Shown: positions 17,413 through 27,597, counted from the first letter of the stretch. The stretch: 64,000 nucleotides of DNA from Streptomyces sp. 846.5 (GCF_004365705.1 NZ_SOBN01000001.1:248001-312000); one strand, 5' to 3'. Notes: a model not told the origin generated them from the letters alone. A program made the numbers and translations.

Positions 17413-18030
17413 ATGTACACACGCACGCTCTACGCAACCGGTGACCCCGCCAAGACGGACGGAGCCGTCGAAGTCCTCAGCACCGCCGGCCACAAACTGC
17501 TCGCCGACCAACCCGGCTTCCGCGGCCTCGGAGTCTTCGTCGATCGCGAGCTGGGGAAGGTCGCGGTGGGCACATGGTGGCAGGACGAGCAGTCCCGCGA
17601 CGCCAGCGACGCGCACCTGCGCGGGCAACGCACAGCCATGCTCACCCCGTACGTGACCACCCTGGCCACCGAGAACTGGGAAGCGGCCGTCTTCACCCGC
17701 CCGTCGCGACCGCTCGCGCCCGGTACCGGCTTCCGGATGGGCCGGCTGGAGTTCGAACCCTCCGACGGGGACCTACTGGTGGAGACGTTCAAGAACATGG
17801 TCGTACCCAAGTTCCAGGCCATCCCCGGGTTCGAGGGGACATCGCTGTTCATCGACCGCGCGAGAGGTCGGGCAACCGTGGGCGTGCTCTACACCGACCG
17901 CACGGCCCTGGCCGCATCCCGAGCCGCCCAGGCAGCGGTCCGCGGCGAGGCCATCACCAAGGCACGCTTCACCCTGCGGAGCGTGGAGGAGTTCGAGCTG
18001 GCCTTCATGGCGATGCCCGAAATGCCGTGA
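17413..18030 (+). CDS. Double dimeric alpha/beta-barrel (ABM-like) protein
   Basis: The protein has 205 residues and looks like two tandem ferredoxin-like barrels. Each has the pattern PGFRGLGVFVDRELGKVAVGTWW or PGFEGTSLFIDRARGRATVGVLY followed by a helix. This is the fold of antibiotic-biosynthesis monooxygenases and related small-molecule-binding proteins. No catalytic residues can be named. The GGAAAGGG ribosome site lies 5 bp before the ATG. It is convergent with the gltD-like gene. Confidence 0.6.
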   Translation: MYTRTLYATGDPAKTDGAVEVLSTAGHKLLADQPGFRGLGVFVDRELGKVAVGTWWQDEQSRDASDAHLRGQRTAMLTPYVTTLATENWEAAVFTRPSRPLAPGTGFRMGRLEFEPSDGDLLVETFKNMVVPKFQAIPGFEGTSLFIDRARGRATVGVLYTDRTALAASRAAQAAVRGEAITKARFTLRSVEEFELAFMAMPEMP

Positions 18031-18048
18031 ACCCCGTAAGGCGGTGCG

Positions 18049-19524
<1,476 letters not shown>

Positions 19525-19539
19525 GCCGGCCTCCTGGTG

Positions 19540-19836
19540 CTACATCTTCTGGTCGCGCACCACGTCCAGGTTCATGAATCTGGGGGCGCCGCTGCAGAGC
19601 TGCTGCATGCGGCCGGAGATCTGCTGGGTCTCAGGGAGTTCGCTGTTGCGCATCGCCTCCGCGTAGGAGGGGAACTCGACGATGTTGACGAGGTGGGTGG
19701 GGTTGTCGCGGTCCTTCGTCATCATGCCGTGGACGGCGGTGCGCTTGCCGTCCGTGGCCGCGAGCCACTCCTCCATGAGCTGGTCCATCTCGTCCGCATG
19801 GGTCGTCTCGAATTCGATGATCTGCACGAATGTCAT
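19540..19836 (-). CDS. Small dimeric alpha/beta-barrel protein, 98 residues
   Basis: This one-domain protein has strands MTFVQIIEFET and PTHLVNIVEFPSYAEAMRNSELPETQ, the layout of ABM-like and stress-responsive barrels. It is 15 bp upstream of the gltD-like gene on the same strand and probably cotranscribed. The start at 19836 is where family-like sequence begins. No active site is evident. Confidence 0.7.
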   Translation of the reverse strand: MTFVQIIEFETTHADEMDQLMEEWLAATDGKRTAVHGMMTKDRDNPTHLVNIVEFPSYAEAMRNSELPETQQISGRMQQLCSGAPRFMNLDVVRDQKM

Positions 19837-20019
19837 CGCATCCCGCCTTCTTTCCACGATCGAAGGGGTGCAGGCCGCGCCCGGGGCTGAGCCTGGTCGC
19901 GGGCCACTTCCAGAATGGCGCGCCGGACAATACATCACAAGACGGTCACAGGTGATCGAGGCAACCGGGCAGCCGGGCACGGCGTGGCCTACGGCGCTCT
20001 CGGCCGTCCCGGAACTGAT

Positions 20020-20298
20020 TCACCAGCCTCCAGGTCGCTCCCCCGCAGCCGAGGAATCAACTGTTCCCGCGCGCAGAAGCTGGCGCCCCAGGTCCAGAAG
20101 GGCGCGCCCCGCCGCGAAGTCGTCCCCGATCTCCGGGTTCGGCGCATCGTGCGGATTCCGTTGGGCCACCGTACGGCTCTCCAACGTGCCGGAGTCGCCA
20201 CGGAGAACGGCGTGGACCGTGGTGTCGTCGCCCTGTTCGAGGATGTCGAGATCGATGCTCCAGTGCTTGGTCCGGGCTGCTGCGATGTCATTCGTCAT
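20020..20298 (-). CDS. DUF1876 domain-containing protein
   Basis: The protein has 92 residues. KHWSIDLDILEQGDDTTVHAVL, RNPHDAPNPEIGDDFAAGRALLDLGRQLL is the DUF1876 pattern, a small alpha/beta domain widespread in actinomycetes and sometimes linked to stress. Its biochemical role is unknown. It is a single gene with no close operon partner. Confidence 0.85.
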   Translation of the reverse strand: MTNDIAAARTKHWSIDLDILEQGDDTTVHAVLRGDSGTLESRTVAQRNPHDAPNPEIGDDFAAGRALLDLGRQLLRAGTVDSSAAGERPGGW

Positions 20299-20455
20299 GG
20301 CGAGGCTTCCTTCCAGGGGTGGGCGGAACCCGGTCCTGAAGACCGGTCCTCTCCTCCAGGCTGTTGCCGTTCACGCCCTGACGCACATCGAGGGCGGCCC
20401 GCGCTCGGCCTTGATGAGGCTGCGCGAAATCCCCACGGCCGATCTCCGCCGTCCG

Positions 20456-21514
20456 TCAATCTGTCTCGGGGAGGGTTCGGGGCAGTCCGAAGCGCGTCAT
20501 GACGTTGGTGTTGAAGCTGGTGATGGCGGTGATGTGGTCGCCGTCGCCGGCGGTGGTGATGACCAGGAGGCAGTAGGCGCGGTGGACACTGGCGTGGGGG
20601 TCTGCCAGGTAGATGCCGAAGGCGGGCTGGCCGTTGGCGCGGGTGGGTACCACGCGGTAGCTGCGGCCGGGGCTGAAGGCGCCGGCGGCGAGGAGGCGCT
20701 GGGCTGATTCGATGCCGTGGTACTCGAGCATGGCCGGGGGCATGGAGAGTCTCACGTCGGTGACGAGCAGTTCGATCAGGGCGTCCAGGTCGGCTCGTTC
20801 CAGGGCGTCGGTGAACCGGGCGACGAGCCGGTGTTCGGCGGCGGTGTCGGGCTGGCGTGCAGGCCTGCGGCTGCCGGTGGGGCTGCTGCCGCTGGAATCG
20901 GCGAGGTGGTTGTCGACGGTGGCGCGGGCGCGTTTGAGCGCGCTGCTCACGGCTTCCTGGGTGGTGTCGAGCATCTGGGCGGCTTCGGCGGCGTGGTAGC
21001 CCAGGACGTCGCGCAGGACGAGCGCGGCGCGTTGGCGTGGGGGCAGCAGCTGCAGGGCGGTGATGAAGGCCAGGGAGATGGCCTCGGTGGTCTCGTAGCG
21101 GGCCTCCGGCCCGGGGCGCTGGTCGACGAGGTGGTCGAGCAGGACGTCCGGATAGGGCTCCAACCAGGGCGGGGCATCGCCGGCGCCGGTGGGTTCGGGC
21201 AGGGTGGCCTCGGACGGCGCGGGCGCGGTGCGGGGGCGTCGGCTGTTGGCGCGCAGCATGCTCAGGCACCGATTGGTCGCGATCTGGTACAGCCAGGTCC
21301 GCAGCGAGGACCGCTGGCCGAACTCGCCGAGGTTACGCCAGGCGGACACGAGAGTCTCCTGGAGTGCGTCCTCGGCGTCCTGCAGGGAACCCAGGATGCG
21401 GTAGCAGTGCACCTGCAACTCGTGGGCGTGGCCCTGGACCAGGTCGCGGAACGCGTTGTGGTCGCCGGCCCGAGCCCGAGCGATCAGGTCCGTCGTGTCC
21501 CTCTCCATCGGCAT
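20456..21514 (-). CDS. SigJ/SigX5-type ECF RNA polymerase sigma factor, second copy
   Basis: This 352-residue paralogue of the sigma factor at 2924-3937 has the same architecture: region 2 (HELQVHCYRILGSLQDAEDAL), region 4 (LPPRQRAALVLRDVLGYHAAEAAQML) and a SnoaL-like extension ending with VPTRANGQPAFGIYL and MTRFGLPRTLP. It is divergent from a YCII-like/MFS operon across a 182-bp region that carries the second copy of the 32-bp dyad. The pair therefore looks like two parallel sigma/target modules, with autoregulation likely. Confidence 0.9.
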   Translation of the reverse strand: MPMERDTTDLIARARAGDHNAFRDLVQGHAHELQVHCYRILGSLQDAEDALQETLVSAWRNLGEFGQRSSLRTWLYQIATNRCLSMLRANSRRPRTAPAPSEATLPEPTGAGDAPPWLEPYPDVLLDHLVDQRPGPEARYETTEAISLAFITALQLLPPRQRAALVLRDVLGYHAAEAAQMLDTTQEAVSSALKRARATVDNHLADSSGSSPTGSRRPARQPDTAAEHRLVARFTDALERADLDALIELLVTDVRLSMPPAMLEYHGIESAQRLLAAGAFSPGRSYRVVPTRANGQPAFGIYLADPHASVHRAYCLLVITTAGDGDHITAITSFNTNVMTRFGLPRTLPETD

Positions 21515-21586
21515 GCATCCTCGCCTTTCTGTTCTTTCCGCAGGGCGCGTTCGGCTCGCCCACCCATACCGACGCCGCCGGGCCCG

Positions 21587-21618
21587 CGAATTGGGCGGCG
21601 TTGCGCCGCCCGATTTCG
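21587..21618. promoter_or_regulatory. Dyad shared by both SigJ-type sigma-factor loci (copy 2)
   Basis: Half-sites CGAATTGGGCG and CGCCCGATTTCG flank a GCGTTGCGC-like centre. The site is 72 bp from the sigma gene start and 78 bp from the divergent YCII-like start, the same central placing as copy 1 at 3996-4027. Confidence 0.6.
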
Positions 21619-21696
21619 GGCGGACGGTGGCGTCTACCCGGTTGGAGGCGGTCCCAGTCCGGGACGCGCCCCGGAGACAGAACAGGACGACAGATC

Positions 21697-21996
21697 ATGG
21701 CCAGGTACGTTTTCTCCTTCCGTGTGCCCTCCGACTACAGGCCCGGCGCCGGGACGCCGGCCGAGTGGCAGGCCTGGTTCGCCGGGCTGGGCCCGGCCCT
21801 GGTGGACGTCGGCAACGCGGTGACCGCGTACGCCTCGCTCGGCGAGGTCGGCGGCAGCGGCTCCCGGATGGTCGCCTACTCGGTGGTCTCCGCCGAGGAC
21901 CTGGACTCCGCGCTGGCGCTGGCCAAGGACTGCCCCGTGATGCGGGTCGGCGGTGGCGTCGAGGTCGGCCCCGTGATGGAAGCCGCCGGGTCGTGA
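21697..21996 (+). CDS. YCII/DGPF-like small protein
   Basis: The protein has 99 residues. MARYVFSFRVPSDYRPG and a C-terminal SAEDLDSALALAKDCPVMRVGGGVEVGPVMEA are the layout of YCII-related dimeric barrel proteins, which commonly travel with SigJ-type sigma factors. The start at 21697 is the only ATG giving this domain. It overlaps the MFS gene by 4 bp (GTGA), so the two are translationally coupled. Confidence 0.8.
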   Translation: MARYVFSFRVPSDYRPGAGTPAEWQAWFAGLGPALVDVGNAVTAYASLGEVGGSGSRMVAYSVVSAEDLDSALALAKDCPVMRVGGGVEVGPVMEAAGS

Positions 21997-23486
21997 GCGA
22001 CGCCATGACCGCATCGACGGCGCCACCGGAGGGCTCGTTCCTGGCCACCGGGCGCGGCAGGGTCACGCTGGCGCTGCTGTGTGCGGTGACGTTCCTGGAC
22101 GTGATGGACGGCTCGATCGTGAACGTCGCGCTGCCGACCATCCGTACCCATCTGGGGTTCTCGGTGCAGAACCTGCAGTGGGTGGTCAGCGGCTATCTGA
22201 TCACCTATGGCGGGTTCCTGCTGCTGGGCGGTCGGGCCGCGGACCTGCTGGGGCGACGGCGGCTGCTGATCGCCGGGACCGCGCTGTTCGCGGCCTCCTC
22301 GCTGGCCTGCGGGTTGGCCGACGACCAGGGGCTGCTGGTCGGCGCCCGGCTCGCCCAGGGCTTCGGGGCCGCGATGATGTCCCCGGCCGCGCTGTCCATC
22401 CTGACCACCAGCTTCCAGAACTCCGACCGGCACAGGGCGCTGGGCGTGTGGGCCGGGATCAGCGGGCTGGCCTCGGCGGTCGGGCTGTTCTTCGGCGGGC
22501 TGCTCACCCAGGACCTCGGCTGGCGGTGGGTGTTCTTCGTGAACCTCCCGATGGCTGCGCTGGTGCTGTTCGGGGCGTTCCGGGTCCTGAAGGCGGACCA
22601 CGGCCGGTCCGTCCCGGGCGGATTCGACGTGGTCGGCGCGGTGCTGGTCACTGCTGGCATGCTGCTGCTGATCTTCACGTTGGTGAAGGCGCCGGACGAG
22701 GGCTGGGGTGCGGGCCGCACCATCGGCGGGCTGGCCGCTTCGGCCGTGCTGATGGCCGCGTTCGTGGTCAATGAGCAGCGACGCACCCGTCCGCTGGTCC
22801 CGTTGTCGATCTTCCGGATCAGGGGCCTGGCCGCGGCCGATGCCACCCAGGTGATCGCCTGGGCCGGGTTCTACTCGATGTTCTTCTTCGTCACCCTGTA
22901 CATGCAGAACGTCCTGGGCTACTCCCAGCTGCGGTCCGGACTCGCGTACGTGCCGGTGAGCGTCGGCATCGGGTTCGGCTCGACCGTGGCCACGAAGATG
23001 TTCGCCCGGACCGGTACCCGTCCGATCATCGTCTCCGGTGCGCTGCTCGCCGCCGGTGGCATCCTGTGGCTGTCCCGCATCCCGGTGGACGGCACCTATC
23101 TCGGCAACCTGCTCGCCCCGCTGGTGCTCATGGGGGCCGGGCTGGGGCTGCTGTACGCCGGTGTGCAGACAGCGGCGAACGCGGGCGTGCCGGAGGAGCA
23201 GGCCGGATTGGCCGCGGCCCTGATCACCGCCTCCTTCCAACTCGGGTCAGCGCTGGGCCTGGCGGTGTTCAGCGGGATCGCGACCAGCCGCACCAACCAC
23301 CTGCTGGCCGCCCACACCCCGCCCCCGGAGGCACTCACCGCCGGATTCCAGCGGGCCCTGCTCATCAGCGCTCTCTGCCTCGTGACAGCCGGAGCCATCG
23401 CGCTGCGCGCCTCCAACACCCGCGGCGAACCCGCCGCCACACCGGAAACCCAACAGAACCTGGAACCCTCCTACGACCCCGCCTGA
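21993..23486 (+). CDS. MFS transporter, DHA2/EmrB (14-helix) drug exporter type
   Basis: This is a 497-residue membrane transporter. DVMDGSIVNVALPTI in helix 1, LGRRRLLIAG after helix 2 and RLAQGFGAAMMSPAALSIL in helix 4-5 are DHA2 signatures, and fourteen hydrophobic segments are apparent. It exports small toxic compounds by proton antiport; the substrate is unknown. The GTG start overlaps the YCII-like stop. Expression is likely tied to the divergent sigma factor. A very strong bidirectional terminator follows. Confidence 0.92.
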   Translation: MSDAMTASTAPPEGSFLATGRGRVTLALLCAVTFLDVMDGSIVNVALPTIRTHLGFSVQNLQWVVSGYLITYGGFLLLGGRAADLLGRRRLLIAGTALFAASSLACGLADDQGLLVGARLAQGFGAAMMSPAALSILTTSFQNSDRHRALGVWAGISGLASAVGLFFGGLLTQDLGWRWVFFVNLPMAALVLFGAFRVLKADHGRSVPGGFDVVGAVLVTAGMLLLIFTLVKAPDEGWGAGRTIGGLAASAVLMAAFVVNEQRRTRPLVPLSIFRIRGLAAADATQVIAWAGFYSMFFFVTLYMQNVLGYSQLRSGLAYVPVSVGIGFGSTVATKMFARTGTRPIIVSGALLAAGGILWLSRIPVDGTYLGNLLAPLVLMGAGLGLLYAGVQTAANAGVPEEQAGLAAALITASFQLGSALGLAVFSGIATSRTNHLLAAHTPPPEALTAGFQRALLISALCLVTAGAIALRASNTRGEPAATPETQQNLEPSYDPA

Positions 23487-23495
23487 CACGACAGA

Positions 23496-23538
23496 ACGGA
23501 ATCCCGGGACGGCGTTCAACGCCGTCCCGGGATTCCGT
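23496..23538. terminator. Bidirectional terminator, near-perfect 21-bp stem
   Basis: The two arms (starting ACGGAATCCCGGG) are exact complements around a single central C. It serves the convergent MFS and TetR genes, and the TetR stop codon (23516-23518) lies inside it. Confidence 0.85.
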
Positions 23539-24157
23539 CCTGACCATGGTGCAGATCCTCGGACCGGTTCGCGGGAGCGGTCAGGGTGGAGAGGTAGTCG
23601 TCGAGGAGTGCGGTCTGCTGGTGCGGCGGGAACGCGGCCGGGTCCAGGAGTGCCTGGACCACCAGGCCGAGGACGAACGCGTGCGCCCCGGCGGCGATGC
23701 GGTCCGGGTCGCCCTGGGTCAGTTCGCCCAGTTCCTGTGCCGCGGCCACGCGTTGGCTCAGGGTGGCGCGGCTGCGGGCGTACTTGCCGGCGTAGTCGTC
23801 GGTCAGGTTCGGGTCGGCGAGCGCTGGGCCCCAGGAGGAGACCCAGATGCGGTTGCTGTCGGTGGCCGCCCGGGTCAGCGGAAGGATGTCCAGCAGTGCC
23901 GCGCGCAGACCCGCCAGGCCCGGTCCCGTCTCACGGCGCGGGCGCGCCGCGGTGCGCTGTTCGAGCAGGTCCAACGCGTATTGGACCAGAGCGTCCTTGT
24001 TGGGGAAGTAGTGGGTGAGCAGGCCGGTGGTCGCGCCGAGTTCGGCGGCGACGGCGCGCAGGGTCAGGCCGGTGAAGCCGCGGGCGGCCAGGACGTGCCA
24101 CACCGCTTCGGAGACGTCGCGCCGGCGGCTCTCGTGATCTCCCTTGGTACGTGGCAT
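23516..24157 (-). CDS. TetR family transcriptional regulator
   Basis: The protein has 213 residues. The HTH is at about 14-58 (GLTLRAVAAELGATTGLLTHYFPNKDAL), with a TetR_C-type ligand domain after it. Its last seven codons and stop form one half of the terminator stem. It is divergent from a GNAT gene, with a 28-bp dyad in the 51-bp gap, so it probably represses the GNAT gene and itself. Confidence 0.9.
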   Translation of the reverse strand: MPRTKGDHESRRRDVSEAVWHVLAARGFTGLTLRAVAAELGATTGLLTHYFPNKDALVQYALDLLEQRTAARPRRETGPGLAGLRAALLDILPLTRAATDSNRIWVSSWGPALADPNLTDDYAGKYARSRATLSQRVAAAQELGELTQGDPDRIAAGAHAFVLGLVVQALLDPAAFPPHQQTALLDDYLSTLTAPANRSEDLHHGQDGIPGRR

Positions 24158-24169
24158 GCACGTAGGCTA

Positions 24170-24197
24170 CATTCACACAACATCTGTTATGTGAATG
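24170..24197. promoter_or_regulatory. TetR operator between TetR and GNAT genes
   Basis: CATTCACA and TGTGAATG are perfect 8-bp outer arms with a further inner AAC/GTT match. The site is 12 bp from both gene starts, so binding would block both promoters. Confidence 0.75.
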
Positions 24198-24208
24198 GGG
24201 AGGCTCTC

Positions 24209-24775
24209 ATGTTTTCGTTGGCGCTGCGCGACGATGCTCTTCTGGCCCCGCTGGAGGTCTGGCACGCCGAGGAGTTCGCCGACCACATGGAGCGGGCTCG
24301 TGAGCACATCCGTCCCTGGGTGGGCGCCGCGTTCGTCACCACTGACGTCGACGGGGCTCGGGCCACTCTCGCCAGGTACGCCGAGCGCCAGGCCCGCGAC
24401 GGCGCCCGGCTCTTCGGCATCTGGCACAGCGGGGTGCTGGTGGGCGGTGTGATGTTCACCGACTTCCAGACCACCGCCGGCTGGTGTGAGATCGGCTGCT
24501 GGCTGGAGCCCGGGGCCGAGGGACAGGGTCTGATCACCCCCGCCTGCAGCGCACTGGTGGACTGGGCGTTCACCCGACGCGGACTCCACCGGGCCGAATG
24601 GCACTGCCGCGCCGACAACCACCGCAGCGCCGCAGTCGCCAAGCGCCTGGGCATGACCCTGGAGGGAGTGCGGCGCCAGGCATGGTCCTACCGGGGAACG
24701 CGGTACGACAAGCAGGTGTGGGCCGTCCTGGCCCCGGAATGGACATCGTCGAAGCCCTGCCCCGGACCGGCGTGA
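24209..24775 (+). CDS. GNAT N-acetyltransferase (RimJ/RimL-like)
   Basis: This 188-residue enzyme is of the ribosomal-protein or small-molecule acetyltransferase type. GVLVGGVMFTDF, EIGCWLEPGAEGQGLITPA (acetyl-CoA loop) and HRAEWHCRADNHRSAAVAKRLGMTLEG (AxNxxSxxVxxKLGF-type motif) are the RimJ/L hallmarks. It starts at an ATG with GGGGAGG upstream. It is divergent from and likely controlled by the TetR gene, consistent with a resistance or self-protection role, which is inference. Confidence 0.85.
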   Translation: MFSLALRDDALLAPLEVWHAEEFADHMERAREHIRPWVGAAFVTTDVDGARATLARYAERQARDGARLFGIWHSGVLVGGVMFTDFQTTAGWCEIGCWLEPGAEGQGLITPACSALVDWAFTRRGLHRAEWHCRADNHRSAAVAKRLGMTLEGVRRQAWSYRGTRYDKQVWAVLAPEWTSSKPCPGPA

Positions 24776-24819
24776 GGCCCCCTGCCACGTGGTGCCCGTG
24801 GCACGGCAAGCCGAGGACC

Positions 24820-26031
24820 TCAGAAGCGCACCGGCAGCGAACGCAGTCCGCGGGCGCGCATCGAGGGACGCCATTGCAGTTCCTCCGGCCGCACGTCCAG
24901 GGCCAGCCGCGGGAAGCGGGAGAGCAGCGCGGTCAGCGCGACCTCGCTCTCCAGCCGGGCCAGTGGCGCCCCGAGGCAGTAGTGGATGCCGTGGCCCAGC
25001 CCGAGCTGCCCGGTGGCGTCGCGGGCGAGGTCCAGCCGGTCGGGGTCCACGAAGCGGGCCGGGTCGCGGTTGGCCGAAGCCAGTGACAGCAGCACGGTCT
25101 CACCGGCGGGTACGGTGACGCCGCCGATGGCCACCTCGCGTGTCGGAAAGCGACGGATCGCCAGCGGCGCGGGCCCGTCGAAGCGGGTCAGTTCCTGCAC
25201 CGCGCCGGGCATCAGGCCGGGATCGGCACGCAGCGCCGCGAGTTGGTCGGGGTTGGTGAGCAGCGCGACGACGGCGTTGCCGAGCAGTTGCACGGTGTTC
25301 TCGTAGCCGGCGAACAGGATCAGGAACGCGAGCGAGAGCAGTTCGTCCTCGCTGAGCCGGTCGTCTTCGTCGCGGGCGGCGGTCATCGCGGACAGCAGGT
25401 CGTCGGCAGGGTTCGCCCGCTTGTGGGCGATCAGGTCGGTGAGGTAGCCGAGCATGCCGCCGATCGCGGCCCTGGCCCGGCCCGGTCGGTCGGGATCGGG
25501 GGCGGTCAGGGTGTCGGTCCAGGCACGGAAGTCGTGGCGGTCGGGTGCGGGGACGCCGAGGAGGTCGCAGATGACGGTGATCGGCAGCGGCCCGGTGTAG
25601 GCGGCGACCAGATCGGCCCGGCCGTCGTCGGCGATCGCGTCCAGCAGTGCCTCGGCGGTGTGCCGCACCGGTTCGCGCAGTTGCTCGATCCGGCGCGGGG
25701 TGAACGCCTGCGCCACCAGTCGCCGGATCCGGGTGTGATCCGGCGGGTCCATGTTCAGCAGGTTGGCGTCCAGCGCCGGCGGCAGCGCAAGGCCCTGGTA
25801 GTTGCCGGGAAGTGCCCGTCGCTTGTCGAGGGAGAACACGGGATCGCCGAGCACCCGTCGCACGTCCTCGTAGCGGGTGACCAGCCAGGCAGGACGGCCG
25901 TCGGTGCCGACCGTCCGGTGCACCGGACCCGAGGCGCGCAACCGTGCGTACTCGGCGTGCGGATCGCGCGCCAGCGCGTCCGAGTCGACGTCAGAAGGTG
26001 GCGGTGGCACACCTGGCAGGGAGGTCGGCAT
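24820..26031 (-). CDS. Cytochrome P450
   Basis: The protein has 403 residues, a full-length bacterial class I P450. The I-helix segment is LILFAGYENTVQLL, the ExxR helix is in AVQELTRFDG (unusual) and the heme loop GLGHGIHYCLG has Cys352 as thiolate ligand. The residue normally Phe at the start of the heme loop is Leu. No ferredoxin or reductase gene is adjacent, and no biosynthetic cluster surrounds it, so the substrate and electron partner are unknown. Confidence 0.93.
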   Translation of the reverse strand: MPTSLPGVPPPPSDVDSDALARDPHAEYARLRASGPVHRTVGTDGRPAWLVTRYEDVRRVLGDPVFSLDKRRALPGNYQGLALPPALDANLLNMDPPDHTRIRRLVAQAFTPRRIEQLREPVRHTAEALLDAIADDGRADLVAAYTGPLPITVICDLLGVPAPDRHDFRAWTDTLTAPDPDRPGRARAAIGGMLGYLTDLIAHKRANPADDLLSAMTAARDEDDRLSEDELLSLAFLILFAGYENTVQLLGNAVVALLTNPDQLAALRADPGLMPGAVQELTRFDGPAPLAIRRFPTREVAIGGVTVPAGETVLLSLASANRDPARFVDPDRLDLARDATGQLGLGHGIHYCLGAPLARLESEVALTALLSRFPRLALDVRPEELQWRPSMRARGLRSLPVRF

Positions 26032-26100
26032 GGCCAAGACCCTATGGGCTGTCGGCGCCGCTGCGATCAGCGGGTGGTGCGCGTGCACCCCGACCAGCGC

Positions 26101-26649
26101 CTACGTCGGATTGTCGGGCGAGCCGACATCGCCTGACGCGGGCTGGTTCAGTGTTCCGATCCTGCGTTGGAGGTACCAGGAGAAGTGGCCGCGATACCTC
26201 TCCTGCAGGTCGGCGCGCCTCCAGTCCTGGCCGTCGATCACGCCCCGGCACCGCGCGGCGGCACACTGACAGGTCATTTGGCCGTCGTAGTCGTCGAACA
26301 GTGCGTAGTCGGTGGTCAGTTCCTGCCCAGGGTCGATGTCGCTCATGGCCACCAGCACCACGTTGCCCGCGAACCCGACGTTGGGCTCGCAACAGTGGTT
26401 GATGAACAACATCACCGGCTCGTACTCCTCCGGCGAGAGCGCCACGAGGTGCAGCCCGTCGGCGATCTGGATCTCAGAGTTCGGCAGCGGGTCGGCAAGC
26501 GCGCGCAGGGCCTGCGTAGTCACGATATGGCCGCCCTTGACGGCAACGATCTCACCGGCGCTGATCGACTCGGTGGCGAACAGCCCGCGTCCGGCAATCG
26601 TACTGCTGAGGCCCTTGCAGGCTTTCGGGGTGATCCAGGATGAGATCAT
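26101..26649 (-). CDS. SET-domain protein (putative protein lysine methyltransferase)
   Basis: The protein has 182 residues. AGRGLFATESISAGEIVAVKGG is the SET N-terminal motif, FINHCCEPNVGF is the NHSCxPN AdoMet/Lys site, and GQELTTDYALFDDYDGQMTCQC is the GEELTxDY Tyr motif followed by a post-SET-like Cys cluster (CQC...RCRG). In eukaryotes such domains methylate lysines. Free-standing bacterial copies are sporadic and mostly uncharacterised. It is a single gene on the same strand as a downstream P450 (69 bp) and an upstream arylamine N-acetyltransferase. Confidence 0.85.
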   Translation of the reverse strand: MISSWITPKACKGLSSTIAGRGLFATESISAGEIVAVKGGHIVTTQALRALADPLPNSEIQIADGLHLVALSPEEYEPVMLFINHCCEPNVGFAGNVVLVAMSDIDPGQELTTDYALFDDYDGQMTCQCAAARCRGVIDGQDWRRADLQERYRGHFSWYLQRRIGTLNQPASGDVGSPDNPT

Positions 26650-26689
26650 GCCGACACGCTAACGCCTCATATGCGCGAGTGCCGCGCGC

Positions 26690-27523
26690 CTATTTCTCGG
26701 CCGACTGAAGCTTCGCTCGCCACTCCGCGCCCGCGCGCTGGATGCGGTCCCACAGGGCAGCGCGGTCGGCGTCGTCGATGCGTGTCGTGCGCCGTCCGGC
26801 CCCTTCGTCGCGCGTGAACTCGTCGTCCAGCACAAACTCGGCGCCGCCCGCGTCGCGGCGGAAGAGCTCGAACCACCTGACGTAGGGAGACTGCGGCGAC
26901 GTCGACAACTCGGTGTGGTAGCTCCTGAAGTCCTCCCACCTGGCCGGCGCCAGCGTGAAGTCCATGCTGTGGAAGGTCGTCTGCGCCGGATCGGTGAAGA
27001 ACCGCCAGGCGTCCGGGCCGATCTCCGGCAGGGGCCACAGTTCGAAGCGGAAGGGACCCTGGACGTGGACGCCCTCCCGAAGCGGGATGGGCTCGTGGTG
27101 CGAGTTGGCCAGGCCGACGTCGACCGACCAGCGTTCGCCGTCGATGACGACGGTGAGGGCCATGTGCGTGGCGTACTCGTCGGCGGTCGCCTTGGCGGTC
27201 GCGGCGGAGCCGTTGATCTGGCCGCGATGCATGGTGACGTCGTACCCGAGGACGGTCAGCAGCTCGCAGAAGGCGTTGTTCAGGTTGAAGCAGTAGCCGC
27301 CCCGGCCGGCCAGGATACGGGCTATGGACTCGGCCGGGTCGATGCCCTGCGGGCGTCCGAGCTGGATGTCGAAGTTCTCGAAGGCGATGAGCTCGACGTG
27401 CGCGCGGTGAAGCCTCCGCAGGGTGTCGAGCGACGGAGCGCCGAGGGACTCCGGATCGTCGACGCCGAGCCTGGCCAGATAGGCCGCGGTCCAGGCGGAA
27501 TGATCGTTCGCCTTCGAGGTCAT
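26690..27523 (-). CDS. nat: Arylamine N-acetyltransferase
   Basis: This 277-residue enzyme has the catalytic triad Cys78 (GRGGYCFNLN), His121 (YATHMAL) and Asp136 (SVDVGLAN) in canonical spacing. It transfers acetyl from acetyl-CoA to arylamines or hydrazines; in actinomycete clusters relatives close macrolactam rings, but no cluster is seen here. The start at 27523 was chosen because homologous sequence begins there. It is upstream of the SET gene on the same strand. Confidence 0.92.
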   Translation of the reverse strand: MTSKANDHSAWTAAYLARLGVDDPESLGAPSLDTLRRLHRAHVELIAFENFDIQLGRPQGIDPAESIARILAGRGGYCFNLNNAFCELLTVLGYDVTMHRGQINGSAATAKATADEYATHMALTVVIDGERWSVDVGLANSHHEPIPLREGVHVQGPFRFELWPLPEIGPDAWRFFTDPAQTTFHSMDFTLAPARWEDFRSYHTELSTSPQSPYVRWFELFRRDAGGAEFVLDDEFTRDEGAGRRTTRIDDADRAALWDRIQRAGAEWRAKLQSAEK

Positions 27524-27597
27524 GGCGCCAAACACTAGAGCCTGTCCGGTCGATCGTGTGCCTTTCGGTAGTCCTGCTGTCCGAGGAACGCTTGCCT

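Noticed and set aside
24820-27523. P450, SET protein and arylamine N-acetyltransferase as a biosynthetic cluster
   Set aside because: No core synthase, carrier protein or tailoring partners lie nearby, and the intergenic gaps and unrelated neighbours do not support a cluster.
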